Below, one piece after another: positions 14,557 through 24,526 of a stretch of 44,455 nt of DNA. How positions within the stretch are numbered: the stretch's first letter is position 1; the number at the start of each line of letters is the position of its first letter. The notes beneath the pieces are model-generated. The model ran no database searches, was not told where the DNA came from, and saw nothing but the letters and a program-made list of their open reading frames with translations. Both the position numbers and the translations under genes were made by a program. This DNA comes from Acinetobacter sp. P8-3-8 (lineage in GTDB: Bacteria; Pseudomonadota; Gammaproteobacteria; Pseudomonadales; Moraxellaceae): contig NZ_AFIE01000029.1 in NCBI RefSeq assembly GCF_000214135.1, positions 1 to 44,455 of the forward strand, written 5' to 3'.

Positions 14557-16626
14557 TCAAGCAAAAACTGGATAACACGATTCCAAACGATCGACAGGTA
14601 AAGGCATACCGAGCAAATAGCCTTGTAGTTGTTGGCAACCTAAACGCTTTAAAATTTCAGCTTGTTGCTCTGTTTCTACACCTTCAGCTGTAACCACCAA
14701 TCCCAAACGGATAGCCAACTGAATAATGCTCTCTAATATAATTTCTTCTTTTGAGCCCACACTTAAATTACGAATAAATTCACGATCTATTTTCAATTCA
14801 TCTACCGGTAAATCTTTTAAATATAAAAAGCTCGAATGTCCTGTTCCAAAATCATCAATCGCTAATTTAATGCCTAAATTTCTTAGTTTTTCAAATGTTT
14901 GAATACTACTTGAAATATGATGCATAGCGGTGGATTCGGTAATTTCAATAATTAAATTACCACTTTTAACATTATATTTTCTAATCAGCTTTTCCAAAGA
15001 TTCAATCAAATGCTTATGTTCAAATTGTACGGCTGAAAGGTTAACTGCGATTGGACCAAAAGCATATTGTTTTTCTTCCCACTCGCGCATTTGCATACAC
15101 GCTTGCTCTAATGCCCAATAACCCATTCGAATGATTAAGCCTGTTTGCTCAGCACCCTCAATAAACATACTTGGTGCAAGTAATCCTAGCGACGGATGCT
15201 TCCATCGAATCAGTGCTTCAACACCACAAATCTGATAGTCTGCAGTAAACTTAGGCTGATAAAACAGTATAAACTGTTGATCTTCAACTGCTTTATAAAG
15301 ATCATTAATCAACTTAGATTGGCTACGACTTAGAAGTTGTTGATCAGAAGAATTACTATAAATACTAAAGGTATTTCGACCTTGCTCTTTAGATTGCATC
15401 ATCGCTGAATCGGCATTGATCAATAGATCTTGCAAACTCTTTCCATTATCAGGGAAAAAAACGATGCCGATACTTGCAGAAATATTGATTTCTTTGCCTG
15501 AAATCTGAAAACCATCTTGGATTTTTTGTAGCACCAAACTGGCTATTTGTTCAGCTTGAGCTTTGTTCACCCTTTCTGCAATCAGAATAAATTCATCACC
15601 ACCGATTCGAATCAGCTTTTGCCCTTGTCCTAATAATGGATATAGGCGTTGTGCTAATTTCACCAATAATTCATCACCAACATGATGTCCAAAGGCATCA
15701 TTCACCGACTTAAAACGATCTAAGTCGATATAAATTAAAGCTGTTCTAGATTTTCTTTCGTTACTTTCTAAGAATAAAGCGTCAGTATATTCAACTAAAA
15801 ATAAACGATTGGGTAACTTGGTTAAATTGTCTTGCAATGCCAAGCTTTCAAGCTCTTTATTGGCCTGAACTAGTTGTAAATTTCGTTCTTCTAATCTTTT
15901 TTCTAAAATCGCAACACAGAATGCAGAAACTAAAACCAAACTGGTGACAAAAATGATGGCAAACAACAGAATGTCCTGTCGCTCTTGCACATGTTGCGTC
16001 GCATGAATAACATCGCCTATTGGATAAAACGTCGCAGAAGCCATCCCTGTATAATGCATGCCCACGATAGTAAAAGCGATCATGAATGAAACAGCAACTT
16101 TATATAAAGTCCTATGATGAAAAGTATTTTTATATTTAAATGCAAGCCAAAACGACAGACCAGAACCACTAATTGCGATCAGAACAGAAAACACCACCAA
16201 TGGAATATTATAATAAATCATTTGATCAGGAACACTTAATCCCATCATCCCCACGTAGTGCATACCAGAAACGCCCAAGCCCATTAACATAGCGCCTAAA
16301 ATCAAACGCAGAATAGGTAAAGTGTCACGTGTGGTTAACCAAACGGCAAAAGTAGAAGCAATAGCAGCAATAATATAAGAAATAATGGTCAAGCTAAGAT
16401 CAAATGAATAGCCTTCTGGCAAATGACATGCAAGCATTCCGATAAAATGCATCGCCCAAATTGCGAAACCGAACGTCATTCCACAGACACATAACATCAA
16501 TTTTTTGATACGTGCAGTTTTTTGTTTAAATATGAGCTGTTCCAATGAAATAGCAACGTAACAAATGATCACTGCAATGCATACAGAGCCTATTACGAGA
16601 CTAGTGTCATAACTCATATAACTCAT
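14557..16626 (-). CDS. MHYT-GGDEF-EAL cyclic-di-GMP signalling protein
   Basis: 689 residues. N-terminal membrane sensor of the MHYT type, with MHFIGM (59-64), MHYVGM (122-127) and MHYTGM (190-195) in seven hydrophobic helices. Next a GGDEF cyclase domain with intact IGGDEF (341-346), then an EAL phosphodiesterase domain with EAL (470-472), ITES, DDFGTG, KIDREF, EGVE and a QGYLLG end, all intact. The usual inhibitory RxxD site before GGDEF is absent (GQGQ instead). MHYT modules are thought to sense O2, CO or NO through metal. Net activity cannot be told from sequence. The integrated element ends ~240 bp beyond its stop and leaves it intact. Confidence 0.92.
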   Translation of the reverse strand: MSYMSYDTSLVIGSVCIAVIICYVAISLEQLIFKQKTARIKKLMLCVCGMTFGFAIWAMHFIGMLACHLPEGYSFDLSLTIISYIIAAIASTFAVWLTTRDTLPILRLILGAMLMGLGVSGMHYVGMMGLSVPDQMIYYNIPLVVFSVLIAISGSGLSFWLAFKYKNTFHHRTLYKVAVSFMIAFTIVGMHYTGMASATFYPIGDVIHATQHVQERQDILLFAIIFVTSLVLVSAFCVAILEKRLEERNLQLVQANKELESLALQDNLTKLPNRLFLVEYTDALFLESNERKSRTALIYIDLDRFKSVNDAFGHHVGDELLVKLAQRLYPLLGQGQKLIRIGGDEFILIAERVNKAQAEQIASLVLQKIQDGFQISGKEINISASIGIVFFPDNGKSLQDLLINADSAMMQSKEQGRNTFSIYSNSSDQQLLSRSQSKLINDLYKAVEDQQFILFYQPKFTADYQICGVEALIRWKHPSLGLLAPSMFIEGAEQTGLIIRMGYWALEQACMQMREWEEKQYAFGPIAVNLSAVQFEHKHLIESLEKLIRKYNVKSGNLIIEITESTAMHHISSSIQTFEKLRNLGIKLAIDDFGTGHSSFLYLKDLPVDELKIDREFIRNLSVGSKEEIILESIIQLAIRLGLVVTAEGVETEQQAEILKRLGCQQLQGYLLGMPLPVDRLESCYPVFA

Positions 16627-16785
16627 AAAATTTTTCTTCCCGTAATAAATCTATTTTTGTTATAAGAAGCCCCTATAATTACGCCGCATAACTGCGATCA
16701 GGTTCACCTTTTTTAAATATCTTTAGTTCTCCTTAAAATATCACTATCCTATTGAACGTCAAGTTATTTTTATTTGAATAGATAA

Positions 16786-16812
16786 AAAAAGCATATATCA
16801 AATATGCTTTTT
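16786..16812 (-). terminator. Terminator of prc
   Basis: AAAAAGCATAT (16786-16796) pairs with ATATGCTTTTT (16802-16812), loop 5 nt. The T-run on the minus strand lies after the prc stop at 16837. Confidence 0.8.
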
Positions 16813-16836
16813 AATTTATCTAAACAATATGTTTAA

Positions 16837-19020
16837 TTATTTGCTTTTCAAACTTGCCATATCGAGTAAAACATTGGCAGCTTCATTCACAAAAGTTTCT
16901 TCTTCGGCCAATGCAGGACGTTGATTTGCTTTCATTTTCGCGCGTGATTCAGCTAAAGCATCTAAACTTGCCTGATAACTTTCCCAGTTCGAATACGGTT
17001 TCAAACCTGTTTCAGTACGGCGTTTATTCTCAGCAGCTAAAGTTTTCGCCTCAAGCGCAATTAATTCAGCTTTACGCTGATCAATATCTAAAGACACTTG
17101 TTTCTGATCTTTGGCTTGTTGTGCAATGGCTTTACGAGTTTCTAAATATTGAAATTGAGGATCAGCAGCCACGCGTACTTTTGATTTTTCATCAAGCTTT
17201 GTCACATAAGGCTGAATTGAACCTTCACGCTTGAATGGTGCTGTTGGAATGGTATCCCATTTCAAGGCATTTTTAGCTTTACGTTCACCAAACTCTTCAT
17301 CATAAATATCGACCAGTTTAATGTCTGGAATTACGCCTTTATTTTGCGTACTACCACCTGTAACTCGATAGAATTTACGTTGCGTCAGCGTTGCTTGACC
17401 ATAGGCTAAGCTGTCTAATTGTACTTGAGCAGTCCCCTTACCAGTTGTTGTACTTCCCAACACAATTGCACGATCATAATCTTGCAATGCAGCAGAATAA
17501 ATTTCACTCGCAGATGCAGACGCTAAATTGACAAGCACGGCCAATGGTCCTGCATAGGTCTGAGCGCCACCATCGGTATCTTCAAACACGCTGACATTAC
17601 CATTGCCATCACGGATTTGAACCACAGGTCCTTCTTTAATCACTTGCCCAATCATCTTGGCAACTTCTTCTAAAGAACCACCTGGATTATTACGCAAATC
17701 AATAATAATACCTTCTACTTTTTGTGAAGCGAGTGATTTCAAAGCATTATTGGTATCTTCTGCAACTGAACGATATTCAGTTCCTGCTCGACGCGCACGA
17801 TAATTTAAATAAAATGATGGAATCTCTAACACACCGAATTTATGCTTCACGCCATTACGTGTCACATCCACCGTACGTGAGCGTACACCTGCATCTTCTT
17901 CTTGAATCACATCACGGGTAATGGTCACCACTCTAGCTTGATTCATTGAAGCGCCAGCGGCTAAAAGTTTAACTGAGACTTTTGTGCCACGTTTACCACG
18001 AATTAAACCAACAATTTCAGAACTTGGCCAACCAATTACATCCACCATTTTATCGCCATCTTGGGCAACACCAATGATGCGATCACCCGATTTCACCTGC
18101 CCTGTCTTACTTGCAGGACCACCGTCTACAATGGTTTCAATTTTGGTGTAATCTTCATTTCCACGTTCAGGTCGAATAGAAACGCCAATCCCTTCCAATT
18201 GCAATGTGGTTTGACGATTCAACTCCATCGCATCAACAGGTGGGAAATAGTTACTGTGCGGATCATAGGTCAATGTCATCGCATTTAAAATGCGCTCTAA
18301 CACATCATCGCTTTTAGTACGTCCAATACGCTCTAACTGGCGGGTATATCGCTTAGTCAGTGTTTGAACTGGGGTTAGGTCCTCAGACGATGCGAGATCT
18401 TGTCCATTTGCTAAAGAAGGGTCATCCTTTAAGGCTTTTTGTTTAGCCTGGTCTTCTTGTTTGGCAATGGTCAAGTTAATCAACTGTGAAACCAGCATTT
18501 TACGCCAGTAATTTTCTAGCTCTGCTTTGCTTCCAAAGAAAGCTGCTTTTTCACGATCTGTGTCGATAAATTGATTTGGCTGATGTAAGTTTTGTGTTTT
18601 CTTGAGTTCAGCCAATTCAAATTCATAAAATTCTTTTAGACGTGCACGATACTGCGCATGAATTTCATACGGTGCAGACAAATTACCTGCTTTTAATGCA
18701 GCACCTAAAGTCGGTCCATATTTTTTCTTATAGTTTTCAACTTCCGAAGCCAAGAATAACGTGTGCTCAGGATCAAGACTGTCGATATACATATCTAAAA
18801 TACGATTTGATGTATTGACATCTAATCGCATATTTAAATAATGTTGACGATCAATCAACGTAGCGAGCTGTCGTGTAACCAAAGCCTGCTCTTGCGTAGG
18901 ATGAATTGACTGAGAAACATTTGTAGCATTGGTTTCAGCCATTGCCTGATTGATGGTATGTGAAAAAAATAAACCACCAGTTGCCAGTGCTATAGCGCAA
19001 GCGAGAGTTTGAAGTTTCAT
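16837..19020 (-). CDS. prc: Tail-specific periplasmic protease Prc
   Basis: 727 residues, close to the ~680 of E. coli Prc. Signal peptide MKLQTLACAIALATGG...NQAMA, so periplasmic. A long helical N-terminal part precedes a PDZ domain (about 250-340: GIGVSIRPERGNEDYTKIETIVDGGPA). The S41 protease core follows, with NNPGGSLEEV, the Ser in ASASASEIYSAA (about residue 500) and the Lys in TTGKGTAQ (about 528). These form a Ser/Lys dyad. The DUF3340-type C-terminal region closes it. Prc trims C-termini of envelope proteins and controls murein hydrolase turnover. AAGGAAA precedes the ATG. Terminator at 16786-16812. Divergent from nagZ. Confidence 0.95.
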   Translation of the reverse strand: MKLQTLACAIALATGGLFFSHTINQAMAETNATNVSQSIHPTQEQALVTRQLATLIDRQHYLNMRLDVNTSNRILDMYIDSLDPEHTLFLASEVENYKKKYGPTLGAALKAGNLSAPYEIHAQYRARLKEFYEFELAELKKTQNLHQPNQFIDTDREKAAFFGSKAELENYWRKMLVSQLINLTIAKQEDQAKQKALKDDPSLANGQDLASSEDLTPVQTLTKRYTRQLERIGRTKSDDVLERILNAMTLTYDPHSNYFPPVDAMELNRQTTLQLEGIGVSIRPERGNEDYTKIETIVDGGPASKTGQVKSGDRIIGVAQDGDKMVDVIGWPSSEIVGLIRGKRGTKVSVKLLAAGASMNQARVVTITRDVIQEEDAGVRSRTVDVTRNGVKHKFGVLEIPSFYLNYRARRAGTEYRSVAEDTNNALKSLASQKVEGIIIDLRNNPGGSLEEVAKMIGQVIKEGPVVQIRDGNGNVSVFEDTDGGAQTYAGPLAVLVNLASASASEIYSAALQDYDRAIVLGSTTTGKGTAQVQLDSLAYGQATLTQRKFYRVTGGSTQNKGVIPDIKLVDIYDEEFGERKAKNALKWDTIPTAPFKREGSIQPYVTKLDEKSKVRVAADPQFQYLETRKAIAQQAKDQKQVSLDIDQRKAELIALEAKTLAAENKRRTETGLKPYSNWESYQASLDALAESRAKMKANQRPALAEEETFVNEAANVLLDMASLKSK

Positions 19021-19216
19021 AAATTCTTAATATTTCCTTGGGTTTTCCAATTTCTATATCGTTTTTCAATCTGAACTCAACAGTTTCAAGATCTTAAACG
19101 ACTTTATCTGTTTATGTTGTGTAGTTTTATCATAATCTGTGCAGACTAAATGTAGCAAATCATTGCAGAAATCAGGTATTGTTTCTAAGTTTCTATAAAT
19201 ACAACCATGGTTTCCT

Positions 19217-20236
19217 ATGATCGGCGCATTGATGCTTGATATTGCAGGCACAAAACTTACTCAAGAAGATATTGAACTATTACAAGCTCCGCAAGTCGGT
19301 GGCATGATTTTATTTGCAAGAAATATAGAATCACCCGCTCAAGTACGTGCTTTAACGGATCATATGCGCCAAGTCCGCCCAGATATTTTGATCGCTGTAG
19401 ATCAAGAAGGTGGACGTGTACAAAGGCTCAGAACAGGTTTCACGCTTCTTCCCGCTATGGGGCATTTTGGTGAACTTTACTTAACCCAACCTGAAAAAGC
19501 CTTAGATTTAGCAGAAAAATGTGGCTGGTTAATGGCTATCGAAGTACTTGCTGTAGGAATTGACTTTAGCTTTGCTCCTGTTTTGGATATAAATGCGATT
19601 AGCGATGTCATTGGTGATCGTGCATTTGCAAAAAATGTACAAGATATCGTGCCTCTCGCAAGTGCATTTATGAAAGGTATGCAACGTGCGGGTATGGCAA
19701 CCACAGGGAAACATTTCCCAGGTCATGGCTCAGTAAAAGCTGACTCACATATCGCCGCAGCCATTGATACACGTGAATATCAAGAAATCCACGACAATGA
19801 CATGCAAAGCTTTATTCAGTTGCAACCTCAACTCAATGCCCTGATGCCAGCACATGTGATTTATGAAAAAGTTGATCCAAATCCAGCTGGTTTTTCACCG
19901 TATTGGATTCAAAAAATATTGCGTCAAGAATTAAAATATGAGGGTGTTCTGTTCTCAGACGATTTGAGTATGCAAGCGGCTTGCGTTGCAGGTCTTGCTG
20001 ACGCACGTATCCGTGCTGCTTTAGATGCAGGTTGCGATATGGGCTTGGTATGTAATGACCGTGAATCTGCATGCATCGCATTGACTGGTATTGAAAACTT
20101 ACCACTCCCCAACCAAGAACGTTTAGAACGTATGCGTGGTAAAATTCCAAACATTCAGATCGGTGAACAGCTCGATTTAGGAAATGAATGGCAATCTGTC
20201 AGAAAAGTCATTGAAGATTTTAAAAATTCCCTTTAA
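19217..20236 (+). CDS. nagZ: beta-N-acetylhexosaminidase NagZ (GH3)
   Basis: 339 residues, cytoplasmic (no signal peptide). Family signature: MLDIAGTKLTQEDIELL, VGGMILFARN, AVDQEGGRVQRLR (substrate loop), KHFPGHGS with the acid/base His, and FSDDLSMQAA with the nucleophilic Asp. It removes GlcNAc from GlcNAc-anhydroMur peptides in murein recycling. The product can signal beta-lactamase induction in species with AmpR. ATG at 19217 chosen because it gives the family N-terminus, though the ribosome-binding site is weak. Terminator just downstream. Confidence 0.95.
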   Translation: MIGALMLDIAGTKLTQEDIELLQAPQVGGMILFARNIESPAQVRALTDHMRQVRPDILIAVDQEGGRVQRLRTGFTLLPAMGHFGELYLTQPEKALDLAEKCGWLMAIEVLAVGIDFSFAPVLDINAISDVIGDRAFAKNVQDIVPLASAFMKGMQRAGMATTGKHFPGHGSVKADSHIAAAIDTREYQEIHDNDMQSFIQLQPQLNALMPAHVIYEKVDPNPAGFSPYWIQKILRQELKYEGVLFSDDLSMQAACVAGLADARIRAALDAGCDMGLVCNDRESACIALTGIENLPLPNQERLERMRGKIPNIQIGEQLDLGNEWQSVRKVIEDFKNSL

Positions 20237-20243
20237 AAAGAAC

Positions 20244-20267
20244 AGGAACACTTCGGTGTTCCTTTTT
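20244..20267 (+). terminator. Terminator of nagZ
   Basis: AGGAACAC (20244-20251) pairs with GTGTTCCT (20256-20263) around a TTCG tetraloop, followed by a T-run. It sits 8 bp after the nagZ stop. Confidence 0.88.
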
Positions 20268-20322
20268 GGATGTTCATTATGAATTGTAATCAAAATTAGA
20301 AAAACAAAAGTTAAGGATAACT

Positions 20323-21177
20323 ATGTCAGATTTACCAGAACAACAGCTTTCCAAACATCGCCATATTTCATTTACAGCCCATTACACAGGCTATATTTGG
20401 TATCAAATGGGGATTTCTCACCCTTTACTTGCAACCTCTAAAGGCAAAACTTTAGCCATGATTGCCCATCCAATTGAAAGTTGGGGTGAAAAATATGTGG
20501 GCGGCAGTATGCGTACCACACTTAAAGAACGTCACACCATGTTGGATGAACGTCTTAAACAACTCATTGAACAATCTCCAGATTTACAAGTTTTAGAAAT
20601 TGCTGCAGGGCTATCCCCTCGTGGCTGGTGGTTTAGGCAGCATTATCCAACCATTGATTACCGTGAACTTGATTTGCCTGATATGGCAAAAACCAAACAA
20701 ACTGCACTTAAACAAATTGATGCACAAAGTCCAGATGTACTCTCTGTAGATTTATTTACCGCTGATTTTCAAAAAGCATTTGAGGTATTCGATCCTAATC
20801 GCCCTTTAGTAGTGATCAGTGAGGGACTCATTAACTATTTTAATAAAGATCTTTTACAACAATTAATTCAATCCATTGCACATTATGGAAAAGACTTTAA
20901 AACCTTGCATTATTTGACTGATTTATACCCTGAACCTGTGAAAAATAAACTGGCAAAGGTCATTTGGAATAGTAGTAAATTATTAAAAGTAATGTCACGT
21001 AGTGCTTTCAGCTTTCACTTTGTTACACCTGAAGAAGTGAGAACATTTATGCAAAATGCAGGTTTTGGCAATGTCAAAGTGATTCAACCAAGCCTCTATT
21101 TTCATCAAGATACTACAGATTTAAATCCTGAAGAACATTTAGGTGATTTGGTTTGGATGATTGATGCTCAGTTGTAA
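20323..21177 (+). CDS. LCM-like SAM-dependent methyltransferase
   Basis: 284 residues. SAM-binding motif I is LEIAAGLSPRGW (about 90-101), with the acidic ELDLPD (114-121 region) as motif II and VVISEGLINYF as the post-II strand. This is the pattern of leucine-carboxyl-methyltransferase-like (PPM1) bacterial proteins. The substrate is unknown. The N-terminal H-R-H and GYIWYQMG segment forms a helical cap. Stand-alone unit: terminators lie before (20244) and after (21201) it. Confidence 0.75.
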   Translation: MSDLPEQQLSKHRHISFTAHYTGYIWYQMGISHPLLATSKGKTLAMIAHPIESWGEKYVGGSMRTTLKERHTMLDERLKQLIEQSPDLQVLEIAAGLSPRGWWFRQHYPTIDYRELDLPDMAKTKQTALKQIDAQSPDVLSVDLFTADFQKAFEVFDPNRPLVVISEGLINYFNKDLLQQLIQSIAHYGKDFKTLHYLTDLYPEPVKNKLAKVIWNSSKLLKVMSRSAFSFHFVTPEEVRTFMQNAGFGNVKVIQPSLYFHQDTTDLNPEEHLGDLVWMIDAQL

Positions 21178-21200
21178 GGCGAATGAGATACTCGGAAAGA

Positions 21201-21226
21201 AAAAACCAGTCGATTGACTGGTTTTT
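21201..21226. terminator. Bidirectional terminator
   Basis: AAAAACCAGTC (21201-21211) pairs with GACTGGTTTTT (21216-21226), loop GATT. Serves the methyltransferase (plus) and the hydrolase gene (minus), which converge here. Confidence 0.88.
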
Positions 21227-21254
21227 TAAATCTCTACATTTAACATTTATGAAA

Positions 21255-22586
21255 TTAAACGATAGCTTCGACTTGTTGCTCTTGAGTTTGACGTGCAACA
21301 AAACGTAATAAACGATCTGCATTTTCAAAGCTACCATGCTTAAATAATGCACGTACACCTTGTTCTGACGTTTCAAAAATCAAGCATTCAATTGCAAACT
21401 CACCTTCATCATCACTCAGATTTAAAGCTAAATCACGTGGATGATCATCTACAAAAGTTAAGTCAGCTTGATTGCCCAACTTCATCCATAAACCAAAATA
21501 GTTTAAATCTACAATTTCAACATTCACAATGTGATCTGAATGGCGATGGGTCAGTTGACGTTGTGATTGCAACACTTGAATACGTGCTTCACCACGACGT
21601 TCTAATTTCTGCATCTCTTCACGAGTTAGGTTGATAATGCCATCTAGTCCATGAATAGACTCACCTTTTAAATACGTGGTAAATAAAGTCATGGTCTCTT
21701 TACGGCGTTGTAACTGTGGCACATGATCGGCATTGGCAATCATTGCAAATTGCATATCAGGACACTGTAAAGCAAAGTGCGCATTTTCATGTGGCAATGT
21801 AAAACTGTCGTATTGACCACATGCAACGAGCGTATCCATTTGTGGTACAGGTACGTGATTTAAGCGTAATAAGCGATTGCAATTAATTTCATAGCGTTCT
21901 TGTTCTGTATTCGAAAACTCAGCCATTTGTTTGAAAAACAATCTTTTCGCTGTCGGTGACATCCGAGTTTTATCAAGCTTGGCATGATTGACTAAATAAA
22001 GAATCACAGCTTGACCAAACTCATCCATACGCTGTTCTTTCATAAGCATCAATGATTCTTCTAAAAGCATACGCCAACTCTTGCGAGTTTCTTGCATGAC
22101 GCCCATGAGAATCATTTTTTCGACAAGTTCAGGACGTTGATGGGCAAAGAACGAAGCAATCACTGAACCCAATGAGATCCCCACCACATCGACTTTAGCA
22201 ATACCAACGATATCCAACCATTCGCCTAACATACAAGAGAGGTCAGGTAGCTCTAATGTCCCTGCTGATCGACCTGTATCTACATTAGTGATTTGTTGAT
22301 TGGCACCCATCGATGGCAAATCAATTAGAATAACAGGGCCGCTTTCAAAGAATTGTTCAACACAATACTTATAAGAGTTAAAATTTTGAAATGCGCCTCC
22401 AACAATCACAATCGGAGTATTGTGAATCGTTCGTGGATCCGCAATTGCCATATACTCAATTTTCCAACCATCAATCCAAGTCGTCCGAGGAGGTTGTTTA
22501 AAACTGTGTTTGTTATATAGGTCGAAAAAACCAAAACTCGTAAAAGATTGGTGTGATTCATTGTCCATTTGGATAATGGAATTCAT
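21255..22586 (-). CDS. Alpha/beta hydrolase with PilZ-like C-terminal domain
   Basis: 443 residues from ATG at 22586, chosen for the strong GGAGGAAGGAT immediately upstream; a longer reading to 22625 lacks one. Residues ~40-310 form an alpha/beta hydrolase: Ser138 in VGISLG, an acid in CGQYDSF and His in NADHVPQ. The C-terminal ~120 residues (ERRGEARIQV, then VEIVDLNYFGLWMKL) have the RxxxR and (D/N)xSxxG spacing of a PilZ domain, with the Ser position changed. A link of hydrolase activity to cyclic-di-GMP is possible but not shown. Substrate unknown. Confidence 0.7.
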   Translation of the reverse strand: MNSIIQMDNESHQSFTSFGFFDLYNKHSFKQPPRTTWIDGWKIEYMAIADPRTIHNTPIVIVGGAFQNFNSYKYCVEQFFESGPVILIDLPSMGANQQITNVDTGRSAGTLELPDLSCMLGEWLDIVGIAKVDVVGISLGSVIASFFAHQRPELVEKMILMGVMQETRKSWRMLLEESLMLMKEQRMDEFGQAVILYLVNHAKLDKTRMSPTAKRLFFKQMAEFSNTEQERYEINCNRLLRLNHVPVPQMDTLVACGQYDSFTLPHENAHFALQCPDMQFAMIANADHVPQLQRRKETMTLFTTYLKGESIHGLDGIINLTREEMQKLERRGEARIQVLQSQRQLTHRHSDHIVNVEIVDLNYFGLWMKLGNQADLTFVDDHPRDLALNLSDDEGEFAIECLIFETSEQGVRALFKHGSFENADRLLRFVARQTQEQQVEAIV

Positions 22587-22889
22587 ATCCTTCCTCCATC
22601 CCTGCTTTATTCTTTTAATATGCAAGATAGTTTAACTCACATTATTATCGCTAATAGCAATACAAGTTGTGTTTTGTATTACGTCAATGTCCTTATTGTT
22701 TCATTCTATACAGATGTGTGATTTATACGCAATCGCTAAATTGACCGCTCATCTAGTTTAAAGGGCAAAAAGATTGCAAAATATTTACATCCTCTATTTT
22801 TAAGCAGCTTTATTTCAACGCAATACTTCCTTGCCCGTGCATAGACTGTTACTATCAAAGAGATATTTTTAGTGATCAAATAAACCGCT
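22587..22889. other. Divergent intergenic region, hydrolase gene / proA
   Basis: Holds the ribosome-binding site of the hydrolase gene at its left edge and an inverted repeat AATACAA/TTGTATT (about 22660-22681). No gene or convincing promoter element is seen; it must hold both divergent promoters. Confidence 0.4.
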
Positions 22890-24155
22890 ATGCAAGATTC
22901 AATTGAACAGTATATGCAAACTGTAGGAAAACAAGCTCGCCAAGCTGCTGGTGTTTTGGCTGCATCAACTACACTTGTAAAAAATAATGCCTTATCTGCT
23001 ATTTATACTGCTTTAAAAAATAGTGAACCCGAAATTTTAGCTGCCAATCAAATTGACATGACCCAAGGTCGTGAAAATAACTTGGATAGTGCTTTACTTG
23101 ATCGTCTTGAACTCACACCCACACGCTTTAACGGAATGTTACAAGGCTTAAAAGATGTGATTGGTTTGGTTGACCCTATTGGTGAAATCACAGATTTAGC
23201 TTACCGTCCAACAGGTATCCAAATTGGTAAAATGCGTGTGCCTTTAGGTGTGGTTGGTATGATTTATGAATCACGCCCAAACGTCACACTTGAAGCTGCA
23301 TCTTTGGCATTAAAATCTGCCAATGCCATTATTTTGCGTGGTGGTTCTGAAGCATTAAACTCCAACCAAGCTCTTGCTAAAGCCATTCAACATGGTTTAA
23401 AAACAGTTGGTTTACCAGAGACATGTGTGCAAGTGATTAACACCACTGACCGTGCTGCTGTGGGTCAATTAATCACCATGTCTGAATATGTAGATGTCAT
23501 CGTGCCACGTGGTGGCAAAGGCTTGATTGAACGTATTACCAATGAAGCAACGATTCCAGTGATTAAGCATTTAGATGGTAATTGCCATGTTTTTGTTGAG
23601 GCACAAGCTGATTTACACAAAGCACTTCCAATTGCATTAAATGCAAAAACACATCGTTATGGCGTATGTAATGCCATGGAAACGCTGCTGGTCGATGAAC
23701 AAATTGCGGAAGAGTTTTTACCTCGTATTGCAGAATTGTATGCTGAAAAACAAGTTGAGCTTCGTGGTTGCTTAAAAGTTCAAAAAATCTTGGGTGCTAC
23801 AGTTAAACCTGCAAGTGAAGAAGATTGGTATGAAGAATATTTAGGGCCAATTTTAGCTGTGAAAATTGTTTCTGGTATTGAAGAAGCTATTCAGCACATC
23901 AACAAATATGGTTCACATCATACAGATGCGATTATTACTGAAAACTTTAGTTTGGCACGTCAATTCTTAACCCGTGTAGATTCAAGCTCAGTGATGGTCA
24001 ATGCATCAACTCGTTTTGCAGATGGTTTTGAATACGGTCTAGGTGCTGAAATTGGTATCTCTACCGACAAAATTCATGCACGTGGTCCAGTAGGCTTAGA
24101 AGGTTTAACTTCTCAAAAATGGATCGTATTAGGTGATGGCCAAATTCGCCAATAA
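22890..24155 (+). CDS. proA: Glutamate-5-semialdehyde dehydrogenase
   Basis: 421 residues, normal family length. It catalyses the NADPH-dependent reduction of glutamyl-5-phosphate, second step of proline synthesis. Family marks are [20 protein letters not shown] (dinucleotide region), [37 protein letters not shown], and the catalytic Cys in [26 protein letters not shown] and the [12 protein letters not shown] end are also typical. Single gene: terminator at 24179-24214. proB is not nearby. The ribosome-binding site before the ATG is weak. Confidence 0.96.
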   Translation: MQDSIEQYMQTVGKQARQAAGVLAASTTLVKNNALSAIYTALKNSEPEILAANQIDMTQGRENNLDSALLDRLELTPTRFNGMLQGLKDVIGLVDPIGEITDLAYRPTGIQIGKMRVPLGVVGMIYESRPNVTLEAASLALKSANAIILRGGSEALNSNQALAKAIQHGLKTVGLPETCVQVINTTDRAAVGQLITMSEYVDVIVPRGGKGLIERITNEATIPVIKHLDGNCHVFVEAQADLHKALPIALNAKTHRYGVCNAMETLLVDEQIAEEFLPRIAELYAEKQVELRGCLKVQKILGATVKPASEEDWYEEYLGPILAVKIVSGIEEAIQHINKYGSHHTDAIITENFSLARQFLTRVDSSSVMVNASTRFADGFEYGLGAEIGISTDKIHARGPVGLEGLTSQKWIVLGDGQIRQ

Positions 24156-24178
24156 TTCAATCTAAAAAACACCATTTG

Positions 24179-24214
24179 AACTCAGTATTTATTCTCTTAA
24201 GTACTGAGTTTTTT
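24179..24214 (+). terminator. Terminator of proA
   Basis: AACTCAGTA (24179-24187) pairs with TACTGAGTT (24202-24210) across a 14-nt loop; T-run follows. Confidence 0.82.
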
Positions 24215-24526
24215 CTTGCTATGTCTTATTACGTATGTAAATTAACAATTCTGAAATCAACATTTACAAGAAACTGTATAGAACAGATAGATAAAATGGA
24301 CAATGAATGCTAATTTTCACTTATTAAATGAATAATCAACTGATAAATATTAGATATTAATCATTTTTAGGTCGATAGTTCTAAAGTCTAATCACCTAAA
24401 GTCTAGCTAGGACAAAAAATCTACACATGGTAAAACATACGCACTGATCTTATTCCCCTGCTATAAAAAAAGCGTAATCAGATCAATCAGGATGACTTTT
24501 CAAATTACAATTTCAGGTATTAAAAC
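24215..24526 (+). promoter_or_regulatory. ackA upstream region with a repeated 10-mer
   Basis: 312 bp with no gene. CTAAAGTCTA occurs at 24381-24390 and 24396-24405, a 15-bp period, 120 bp before the GTG. Likely a promoter/regulator region of the ackA-pta operon; the bound protein is unknown. Confidence 0.35.

Noticed and set aside
16854-17234. 126-codon plus-strand frame
   Set aside because: Antisense shadow of prc, low-complexity translation and no ribosome-binding site.
22587-22625. Upstream extension of the hydrolase gene
   Set aside because: The ATG at 22586 has an excellent ribosome-binding site; the longer start has none.
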